From: Chlorobium sp.
GTDB taxonomy: Bacteria; Bacteroidota; Chlorobiia; Chlorobiales; Chlorobiaceae
Assembly (NCBI GenBank): GCA_005862285.1
Contig: SZXW01000010.1
Location: forward strand, 434,001 to 498,000
DNA: 64,000 bases
Reading direction: 5' to 3'
In this document: positions 57,440 through 64,000 of the stretch, piece by piece
Layout of the letters: every line of letters starts with the position of its first letter
Position numbering within the stretch: position 1 is the first letter of the stretch
Made by a program: the position numbers and the translations under genes
Notes under the pieces: generated by a model
Told to the model about the DNA's origin: nothing
Database searches by the model: none
Seen by the model: only the letters and a program-made list of their open reading frames with translations

Positions 57440-58167
57440 AGAAAAAACTGCTTGAAATAATTTCACTGAGCAAACATTTCGGCGGTAACACGGCCATATC
57501 CAATGTATCGTTCAACGTGGAAGAAGGCCTGATCGTCGGGCTCATCGGTCCCAATGGATCAGGTAAAACCACCCTCTTCAACTGCATTACAGGTTATTAC
57601 TCCCTGACTTCAGGCAGCGTGATGTTCGATGGACATGATATCACCAGAATAAAACCTGACAAAGCCTGCCGAATCGGCATGGTCCGCACATGGCAGCGGG
57701 TCAAACCCCTTGGCAACCTGAATGTCCTTGAGAATGTCATGATCGGAGCTTTCTCTAAAACCCGCTCAGCGGGAGAATCACGAAAAATTGCCCTCGCACA
57801 GCTCGACCTGCTCGGTATGAGCGAACTCTCATCGAATACAGCGGGAGACCTCCCGATCGGCCTGAAAAAAAAACTCGAGCTTGCAAGAGCTCTCGCTACC
57901 TCGCCGAAGCTCCTCCTGCTCGATGAAATCTGCGGCGGATTGAACAATACCGAAACTCTGGAACTTATGGAAACCATCCGGATTATCAGAAACAATGGCG
58001 TCTCGATCGTCTTTATCGAGCATGACATGAAGGCCGTCACCGGGCTATGCGACCGGATCGTTGTATTGAAATCCGAACAAAAGCTTGTCGAAGGCACTCC
58101 TTCCGATATCACCGGCAATCATGATGTCATAGCGGCATACCTCGGAAAAGGGTACAAACATGCTTGA
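57436..58167 (+). CDS. livG: Branched-chain amino acid ABC ATPase, LivG type
   Basis: From ATG 57436 the product has 243 residues. Walker A is GPNGSGKTT and Walker B is LLLLDEICGG. The signature motif is unusual: DLPIGLKKKLELAR replaces the normal LSYGQQ-type sequence. The start at 57379 is rejected because 57436 overlaps the LivM stop. It works with LivF, encoded next. Confidence 0.88.
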   Translation: MKKKLLEIISLSKHFGGNTAISNVSFNVEEGLIVGLIGPNGSGKTTLFNCITGYYSLTSGSVMFDGHDITRIKPDKACRIGMVRTWQRVKPLGNLNVLENVMIGAFSKTRSAGESRKIALAQLDLLGMSELSSNTAGDLPIGLKKKLELARALATSPKLLLLDEICGGLNNTETLELMETIRIIRNNGVSIVFIEHDMKAVTGLCDRIVVLKSEQKLVEGTPSDITGNHDVIAAYLGKGYKHA

Positions 58168-58855
58168 AATCCGCAACCTGAATGCCGGTTACGGCGATAT
58201 GACGGTATTGAAATCGATCTCCCTTTCGGTCACCGAAGGTGAAGTGCTTTCAATCGCAGGTAACAACGGTGCTGGCAAGTCGACCCTCCTCAAGGCTATT
58301 TCCGGGATTATCCGTTATTCGGGTTCAATTCTTTTCCTCGACACCGAACTGAACGGACTCAAACCACATTCGATCGTCGAGAAAGGCATAGTCCATGTAC
58401 CTGAAGGAAGAAAGATCTTCCCTGAAATGTCCGTTTCAGAAAACCTCAAAATGGGAGCTTTCCTCAACCCCAGGGATTACAGACGGCATCTCGAACTGGC
58501 TTTCAGCCTCTTCCCGAGGCTCGCTGAACGCCGCAATCAGCTTGGGGGGACCATGTCGGGCGGAGAGCAGCAGATTCTTGCAATAGCACGAGGGCTCATG
58601 GGCAATCCCAAGCTGCTGATGCTCGACGAACCAAGCCTCGGACTCTCGCCACTTTATACGGAATTGGTTTTCAAATCTATCGGAGAAATCAAACGCAGCG
58701 GAGTCACGGTGCTCCTGGTCGAGCAGAATGTCTGCGAATCACTCATGGCAAGCGACCGCGGTTATGTCATGGAGACAGGTTCGATAGTGCTGTCAGGAAG
58801 AGGAAGTGAACTGCTCGAAAACCCGCTTGTAAAGAAGGCCTATCTTGGTATATAA
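58160..58855 (+). CDS. livF: Branched-chain amino acid ABC ATPase, LivF type
   Basis: The 231-residue ATPase has Walker A GNNGAGKST, an intact signature MSGGEQQILAIAR and Walker B LLMLDEPSLGL. It overlaps the LivG gene by 8 bases and completes the importer. Confidence 0.92.
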   Translation: MLEIRNLNAGYGDMTVLKSISLSVTEGEVLSIAGNNGAGKSTLLKAISGIIRYSGSILFLDTELNGLKPHSIVEKGIVHVPEGRKIFPEMSVSENLKMGAFLNPRDYRRHLELAFSLFPRLAERRNQLGGTMSGGEQQILAIARGLMGNPKLLMLDEPSLGLSPLYTELVFKSIGEIKRSGVTVLLVEQNVCESLMASDRGYVMETGSIVLSGRGSELLENPLVKKAYLGI

Positions 58856-58873
58856 ACACGGGAAAACCGGTTA

Positions 58874-59767
58874 TCAGGAAAACCCGGCCAGGAATTCAAC
58901 CGTGGCAGCAACAAACTCTTCCGGTTTTTCTTCCTGGGGGAGATGTCCACAGTCGGGAACAACCACCAGCTTCGCAGAAGGCAGCTCCCTTGACAGCCTT
59001 ATACTCTCTTCGGTCTTTACCGTAACGTCATGGTCTCCGGTAACGACAAGGCATGGCAGTGAAAGGGTTTTCAGCTGCCTGTCGAGGCCCAGGCGATGCG
59101 TTTCAAGAAACAGCTCCCAGAAGGCCCTCGACCAGTCGCCGTTCATGAAATCGCTGCGGCATGCGGCAAGCAGGTCATCATCGAGAAGCTCTTTGTGGTA
59201 CCACATAGCTCGTATGACCGGGTTGTAAGTCTTTGTGATCATGAAACGCATGAAACCGGCAAAGAGCGGGCTCATTGCTTTCATGATGGGCTTCATGAAA
59301 GCCGGTATTTCACTGGTGGCATAGCCGCTGTATACCATCGGTGCGGCAAGCACAAGGCCCTCGACAGCTCCGGGATGGCGAAGAGCCGTAAGGAGCGCAA
59401 GTGTCCCGCCTGTCGAATTTCCGACCAGCACCGCTTTATCGCAGCCGAATTTCCTGATGACCGAAACCACCAGATCACTCTGCGCTTCCGGAGTGTAACT
59501 CACTCCTGATGTTTTCGATGGACGGGGCCGGGATGAGTAACCGAACGCCGGCCGGTCGAATGCGATGACCGAAGCTATTTTCGACAATTCGTCAAAGACA
59601 TGCCGCCATGAGCGCATGCTTAAAAAACTTCCATGCAGCAGCACGACAAGCGGTTTGCCGCTTCCTGCTCTTCGGACATGCAGCCTGAACCCGCCGATCT
59701 CGATGAACTCCGAACCAGGAAAATGGCCGGCATCATCTGACATTATCCTGCTCCCGGTGCTCTTCAT
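58874..59767 (-). CDS. Alpha/beta hydrolase
   Basis: From ATG 59767, whose ATGA overlaps the stop of the upstream gene, the product has 297 residues. The nucleophile elbow is GNSTGGTL, the acid is in VTGDHDVTV and the His in DCGHLPQEE. It converges on the LivF gene with a short gap. Translational coupling with the secreted protein upstream suggests related roles; substrate unknown. Confidence 0.8.
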   Translation of the reverse strand: MKSTGSRIMSDDAGHFPGSEFIEIGGFRLHVRRAGSGKPLVVLLHGSFLSMRSWRHVFDELSKIASVIAFDRPAFGYSSRPRPSKTSGVSYTPEAQSDLVVSVIRKFGCDKAVLVGNSTGGTLALLTALRHPGAVEGLVLAAPMVYSGYATSEIPAFMKPIMKAMSPLFAGFMRFMITKTYNPVIRAMWYHKELLDDDLLAACRSDFMNGDWSRAFWELFLETHRLGLDRQLKTLSLPCLVVTGDHDVTVKTEESIRLSRELPSAKLVVVPDCGHLPQEEKPEEFVAATVEFLAGFS

Positions 59768-60450
59768 TTCACCATCTCCTTTCTGTCTGTGCTGCCAATA
59801 ATCCCCCCCCATTCGACTGCGACAAAACCTTCTCTTTCGAAACGGCGTATCTCCGGCTCTCTGAGCTTAACCATCTCTTTTGAAGGTGTAAAATGGAGCA
59901 GAACCCTCAGAAGGCTCTTCGGTTCCGGTCTGATAATCAGTCCAAGCTGGTCATCGACAACTTCGGGCTGGATCATCCTGATAATCCAGCATGTGCTTTT
60001 CGGCAGATTTTTCAGCCAGTATGCCCTGAAATCTTTAGCCTCCCGACTGTTCAGCCCGAATAAGGGAAGATGGCTCCTCATCCATGTTCCAAGCTCACCG
60101 CTCCTCACACACCATCCTTCCTGAGGCTGGGCGATCGGAGTATCAAGCTGCGCTTCGTAGAACAAATACCGGTATTTACGATCTATCCGGCCTTTGCTGT
60201 CTACGGTGACCTTCCATTTGTCCTTATACTCCGGGATGGTTTTCGTGATCCTGCCTTTGGGGCCGAGCCGCACTTCAACGGTTGTTTTGCTTTCGGGATA
60301 GAGGTAAAGGGCCGGTTTCTTGACAACCTGCTCCAAATCCGCTTTCCGCCAACTTCCGGGAACGGTATCGTCACAAAAACCGGATGTAAAACTTAGGCTT
60401 GCGAACAGCGCCAATACAATGAAAGCCCTCATAACTGAACTCATAATCAT
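59764..60450 (-). CDS. Secreted protein with a K-P-x-x-Y-L-Y-P motif
   Basis: Starting near Met22 (60450), the product has 228 residues. A signal peptide (FIVLALFASLSFTSGFC) is followed by the motif KPALYLYPE, seen in a family of secreted or surface proteins of unknown function. A run of eight G on the coding strand (EWGGII region) lies near the C-terminus. The upstream Met at 60513 adds 21 residues not part of a normal signal peptide. It overlaps the hydrolase gene by 4 bases. Confidence 0.65.
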   Translation of the reverse strand: MIMSSVMRAFIVLALFASLSFTSGFCDDTVPGSWRKADLEQVVKKPALYLYPESKTTVEVRLGPKGRITKTIPEYKDKWKVTVDSKGRIDRKYRYLFYEAQLDTPIAQPQEGWCVRSGELGTWMRSHLPLFGLNSREAKDFRAYWLKNLPKSTCWIIRMIQPEVVDDQLGLIIRPEPKSLLRVLLHFTPSKEMVKLREPEIRRFEREGFVAVEWGGIIGSTDRKEMVK

Positions 60451-60551
60451 TTTAAAAAACGTAATATAACCCTCTTTGCAACCGGAATAACGGAAATCTG
60501 CCAGAAACGTCATGATGTGGCGTTCTTTCCCGAATTGTATTATTCCGGCAC

Positions 60552-60641
60552 TGTCATTCTGAGCGGAGCGAAGAATCCGGAAGTTTTTGCTTTATAAGAA
60601 GGTGGATTCTTCATTACGCTACGCTTCATTGCGGAATGACA
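60552..60641. repeat. Interspersed inverted-repeat element
   Basis: TGTCATTC at 60552 and GAATGACA at 60634-60641 are inverted. The arms continue with TGAGCGGAGCGAAGAATCC and GGATTCTTCATTACGCTACG, imperfectly complementary. The sequence type (TGTCATTCTGAGCG-AGCGAAGAATC) is a common interspersed repeat in many bacterial genomes. It lies between the secreted-protein and MFS genes. Confidence 0.65.
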
Positions 60642-60773
60642 AAATTTTGTTCAGAATTTATTTACGGCTTAATGATGCCTGAGTAATAATAAACAGAACG
60701 TTACGGGCACGATTTAGTTTTTATTATTGTAGAACAATCCATGCAAACATAAAACAATTCGAAAAAGATTTTC

Positions 60774-61991
60774 ATGCAGTTAACTATCAGGGAGAACAGC
60801 TCATTTATCAAGCTGATGTCCTTTCGCATTTTTATCGTTCTTTCCTACCAGATCATTGCGGTCGTCGCCGGCTGGCATATCTATGAACTTACCCATGACA
60901 CGCTCGCTCTCGGTATGATCGGCCTTGCCGAGGTCATACCGTTCTTTTCGTGCGCCCTTTTCGCAGGTTATGCCATCGATCATTATTCGAAGCGCCTGTT
61001 CGGTGTCGCGGCAAGCATGGTTCTGGTTATCAACTCGCTGGTGCTGACCGCGGTTTCTGCCGGCTGGATTGCCGGCAATCCTGTTTTCTGGATATACGGA
61101 GCGGTTGCTTCCGGAGGAATAGCCCGGGCGTTTATCGGCCCTTCATATAACGCAATGTTCGCACTGGTTCTGCCTCGTGAAGCATTTGCACGAGCATCGG
61201 GAATAGGAAGCTCCGTCTTTCAGCTCGGTCTGGTGACAGGTCCTGCACTGGGTGGTATTATTACAGGATGGAGCGGCAAAACGCCGGCTTACGGAGCCGC
61301 TGCACTCCTGAGTTTATTTGCCGCCGTATCCCTGTTTTCGATACGGACAAAAGAACCGCCTCCGAAGGAAAGCGCCCCTATTTTCAGGAGTATAGCCGAA
61401 GGGCTCCGTTTCGTCTTCAGTAATGAAATCATTCTCGGGGCATTGTCTCTCGACATGTTCGCGGTACTTTTCGGCGGGGCTATTTCCATGCTGCCGGCAT
61501 TCATCAATGATATATTCCATGCCGGACCGGAAATGCTGGGAATTCTTCGCGCCGCACCGGCTGTCGGAGCCATGACCACAGGAATAATGCTTGCCCGTCG
61601 CCCCATCAACCGGCATGCGGGCCGGTGGCTGCTCGGAGCTGTCGCAGGATTCGGCATCTGCATCATCTGTTTCGCAGTATCCTGGAATATCTGGCTTGCC
61701 GCTGTGCTTCTTGTGCTTTCTGGCATATGCGACGGAGTATCGGTTGTCATGCGGACAACCATCATTCAACTTTCTACACCTGACGATATGAGGGGACGGG
61801 TTTCCGCGATAAACGGCATCTTTATCGGTTCGTCGAATGAACTGGGAGCAGTCGAATCGGGTATAGCCGCCCGGCTGCTGGGACTTGTACCATCGGTGCT
61901 TTTCGGAGGGATCATGACGCTCTCGGTAATCGCCGTTACGGCAAAAATGGCCCCAAAACTGAGAAAACTCGAGATCCATCAACTGCAATAA
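60774..61991 (+). CDS. MFS transporter
   Basis: The 405-residue protein has about twelve hydrophobic segments and belongs to the EntS/DUF894-type MFS efflux group, with a beginning RIFIVLSYQIIAVVAGWHIY and a loop DDMRGRVSAINGIFIG late in the protein. The exported substrate is unknown. Confidence 0.85.
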   Translation: MQLTIRENSSFIKLMSFRIFIVLSYQIIAVVAGWHIYELTHDTLALGMIGLAEVIPFFSCALFAGYAIDHYSKRLFGVAASMVLVINSLVLTAVSAGWIAGNPVFWIYGAVASGGIARAFIGPSYNAMFALVLPREAFARASGIGSSVFQLGLVTGPALGGIITGWSGKTPAYGAAALLSLFAAVSLFSIRTKEPPPKESAPIFRSIAEGLRFVFSNEIILGALSLDMFAVLFGGAISMLPAFINDIFHAGPEMLGILRAAPAVGAMTTGIMLARRPINRHAGRWLLGAVAGFGICIICFAVSWNIWLAAVLLVLSGICDGVSVVMRTTIIQLSTPDDMRGRVSAINGIFIGSSNELGAVESGIAARLLGLVPSVLFGGIMTLSVIAVTAKMAPKLRKLEIHQLQ

Positions 61992-62145
61992 TCTGAGTTC
62001 CGAGCTAACCCTTGAAAATCACGGGCAAACCGGAAAGAACTTTTTTTCTGCCTCTTTTTTTCGGTATTTTTAATTATACACTTTTCTTTTCCCGGTTGTA
62101 AACATGGGCTCTGTATCCTTCAATAAACAAAACAGGAGGTTCCTC

Positions 62146-62919
62146 ATGTCAAAGATTCTCTCGCTCCTAACCGCAGCAATCTTCCTGGCTTTTTTATCTC
62201 CCCGGTCAGTCGAGGCAAAAAATGCAAACCTCAAACTGGACCCGCGAACTGCTTTGGGCGCCTATACGGGAATGGTTGAAGAACATTTCGCCGGTATTTT
62301 GCGTACCGTAAAAATTATCGCGTTGACGGATGAGGCAAAATCAGGAAAGTGGGAATCGGTAAAACCCCTTCTCGATGAGTTCAGCAAAGAGCTTCCGACC
62401 GATGCGACAACATGGTATGCAATGCCTGACGGCAGTTACTATACAACGGAATCCGGCACGCTCAACAGCCAGAACCTGAAAGACCGGCCCTATTTCTCAA
62501 GGATTCTTGCCGGTCAGGACGTTCTTGGAGATCTCGTGATCAGCAAGGCAACAGGTCATCGTTCGGTGATCGTAGCCAGCCCGGTAACTGTGAACGGAAA
62601 AGTTGTTGCGGCTATCGGCATTTCAGTGAGGGTTCACCTGATTTCAGATATTGTCGCCGCTCAATTGAACCTCCCGGACAACACCTATTTCTATGCGCTC
62701 GACCCGGAAACGAAAATCGTCCTTCACAAATATGCAGAACGTATGTTCAAGACCGTAAGCGATGTCGGGGATGAAAGCCTCGGTAACGAATTCAGGACTG
62801 CCATGAATAAAAACGAGGGAGTTTTCGACTACAAGCTAAACGGAAAGAAAATGACATCGATATTCAGAAAATCTACTGCACTGGGATGGTATTTCTTCAT
62901 TGCCCAGGAAAAGAAGTGA
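62146..62919 (+). CDS. Secreted single Cache-domain protein
   Basis: From ATG 62146, with the strong SD AGGAGG eight bases upstream, the product has 257 residues. A signal peptide (LLTAAIFLAFLSPRSVEA) precedes a PDC/Cache-like sensor domain with YAMPDGSYYTTE, RPYFSRIL and AIGISVRVHLI. It has no transmembrane signalling domain, so it is a free periplasmic ligand-binding protein. The ATG at 62104 is rejected because it weakens the signal peptide. Confidence 0.75.
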   Translation: MSKILSLLTAAIFLAFLSPRSVEAKNANLKLDPRTALGAYTGMVEEHFAGILRTVKIIALTDEAKSGKWESVKPLLDEFSKELPTDATTWYAMPDGSYYTTESGTLNSQNLKDRPYFSRILAGQDVLGDLVISKATGHRSVIVASPVTVNGKVVAAIGISVRVHLISDIVAAQLNLPDNTYFYALDPETKIVLHKYAERMFKTVSDVGDESLGNEFRTAMNKNEGVFDYKLNGKKMTSIFRKSTALGWYFFIAQEKK

Positions 62920-63010
62920 CAATGCTCTCGAGGACAGGCGGACCGGATTAAAGGACTGCCTGTCCAATCGTTAAAACTTTCCGGTGCTCATCAATCCCCC
63001 CCCCCCCGGT

Positions 63011-63565
63011 TCATCCTTTCGCATGCTGCTTGACCCATGAAACGAAACGGTCCATCCAGTTCTGCATGAACTGTCTGCTCGCCTCCCCGATCGATCCGTC
63101 TTCGAGGAACAATCCTTCCTTTGCCTGAATGAAAGCTTCCGGCTGCCCAAACGCAGGTACGTCGAGATAGGAAAGAATATTCCGGAGATGCTGCTGGGCT
63201 AGGGCCGTACCGATAGCGCCGCTCGAAATGCCCAGTATGCCGGCGGGCTTCCCCTTCCAGACGCTTTGTCCGTAAGGACGTGACGCATGGTCGATCGCAT
63301 TTTTCAGCACACCGGGAACAGAGCGGTTATATTCGGGGGTAACGAAAAGCAAGCCGTCCGCTTCACCGATCTCCGATTTCAGCCGCCTTACAGCATCGCA
63401 GGGGTTTGTTTCGTCATCCTGGTTGTAGAGCGGCAGATCATCGATCCGCACCCGGCTGAATGAAAAATCCGGCGGGGCCAGCCGTATCAGCGCTTCTGCA
63501 AGCCGCCGGTTCAACGACTCTTTCCTGATACTGCCGATAATACATGCAATCCTGTAATGGTCCAT
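63011..63565 (-). CDS. NADPH-dependent FMN reductase
   Basis: The 184-residue flavodoxin-fold protein has the FMN-binding loop GSIRKESLNRRLAEAL and FVTPEYNRSVPGVLKNAIDH, typical of the NADPH-dependent FMN/quinone reductase family. It may reduce quinones, azo compounds or metals. A run of 12 C lies just beyond its stop codon. Confidence 0.88.
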   Translation of the reverse strand: MDHYRIACIIGSIRKESLNRRLAEALIRLAPPDFSFSRVRIDDLPLYNQDDETNPCDAVRRLKSEIGEADGLLFVTPEYNRSVPGVLKNAIDHASRPYGQSVWKGKPAGILGISSGAIGTALAQQHLRNILSYLDVPAFGQPEAFIQAKEGLFLEDGSIGEASRQFMQNWMDRFVSWVKQHAKG

Positions 63566-63610
63566 GATAGTTCGATTTTAACTGTTATCATCATTCAATT
63601 GCACATGCTG

Positions 63611-64000
63611 TCAGCCCACTCTGACGCAGAGCATCGACAGCGAACCGCCCTCGATACCTTCAACCGGAAAAGAGATCTCTTCATTTTTGTTCCGCTGGGC
63701 AAGAATATAAAGCAGCGGCAGAAAATGATCGGGGGAAGGGACCGAAAGATTCGCATCGTTTCCAAGATTCCGGTAATCGACAAGTTCCCGGTCTCTGCCT
63801 TCAAGCATGAGCTGCCTTGCTTTTCCTTCGAACCGTGCCGCCCAGTCGAACGGTGGTGCATTCCCGTCGCCCCAGAGATACGTATGGAGGTTATGCACAA
63901 GGTTCCCGCTCCCGGCTATCAGGATCCCCTCATCGCGCAGGGACTGCAGCATGCGGCCGGTTTCGTAATGAAACTCCGGACCTTTCCTCCTGTCGATGCT
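63611..64000 (-). CDS. 4,5-DOPA dioxygenase extradiol-like protein (partial)
   Basis: Only the C-terminal part (about 129 residues) is in the window; it runs off the right edge. The segment GILIAGSGNLVHNL and the C-terminal DHFLPLLYILA match the LigB-like DODA family of aromatic ring-opening dioxygenases. It lies 45 bp upstream of the FMN reductase on the same strand. Confidence 0.85.
   Translation of the reverse strand, partial: SIDRRKGPEFHYETGRMLQSLRDEGILIAGSGNLVHNLHTYLWGDGNAPPFDWAARFEGKARQLMLEGRDRELVDYRNLGNDANLSVPSPDHFLPLLYILAQRNKNEEISFPVEGIEGGSLSMLCVRVG

Overview
The window reads as chromosomal DNA of a green sulfur bacterium (Chlorobiaceae). The main evidence is a (bacterio)chlorophyll synthase of the UbiA family, a small protein matching the chlorosome baseplate protein CsmA/CsmE (GHW motif plus the C-terminal SSPEVSGY block), and a CsmB/CsmF-type protein. 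Housekeeping genes (groESL with a CIRCE operator, uvrA, trpA, trpB, queC, lptD) surround these in short operons. No phage, plasmid or CRISPR region and no intact transposase was seen. Two short inverted-repeat elements are the only mobile-like DNA.

Layout. 0-5.2 kb: a photosynthesis accessory locus. On the minus strand lie a Nif11-like protein, a CsmA/E-like baseplate protein, a B12-dependent radical SAM protein and a chlorophyll synthase. On the plus strand lie a CsmB/F-like protein and three more tiny proteins, two of them hydrophobic with a shared His/Gly motif. 5.3-14 kb: an MprF-like C-terminal domain protein, several unknown small proteins, a 142-bp MITE-like element, NAD(P)-dependent reductases, a thioesterase and two SRPBCC proteins flanking a reductase. 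14-19.5 kb, minus strand: glycosyltransferase, trpA, CPBP protease, queC, then groEL-groES under CIRCE. 20-29.5 kb: small unknowns, uvrA, an Rrf2 regulator, a hydrolase, lptD, trpB and tRNA-Gly(GCC).

30.4-32.2 kb: a small c5-like cytochrome and a fused cytochrome-porin that looks like Cyc2, the outer-membrane Fe(II) oxidase. This pair suggests phototrophic iron oxidation (photoferrotrophy), known in some Chlorobium species. 33-41 kb: a carboxyl-methyltransferase-like protein, a coiled-coil LuxR-type regulator, a 1073-residue RTX repeat protein and two overlapping lipid/sugar glycosyltransferases. 41-48 kb: a DUF169 protein, a methyltransferase, tRNA-Ser(CGA), and a pair made of an SPFH-SHOCT protein and a duplicated Tim44/zinc-ribbon membrane protein. 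48-54 kb: an ABC-2 exporter, basic secreted small proteins, a PsiE-like protein and unknown proteins. 54.3-58.9 kb: a complete branched-chain-amino-acid-type ABC importer. 58.9-64 kb: hydrolase, a secreted protein with a K-P-x-x-Y-L-Y-P motif, an MFS transporter, a free-standing Cache protein, an FMN reductase and a partial DODA-type dioxygenase running off the right edge.

The most interesting parts are the chlorosome accessory locus, which couples a baseplate-type protein, a radical SAM enzyme, a chlorophyll synthase and a Nif11-like protein, and the Cyc2-cytochrome pair. All functional names rest on motifs and remembered family features; no database search was run.
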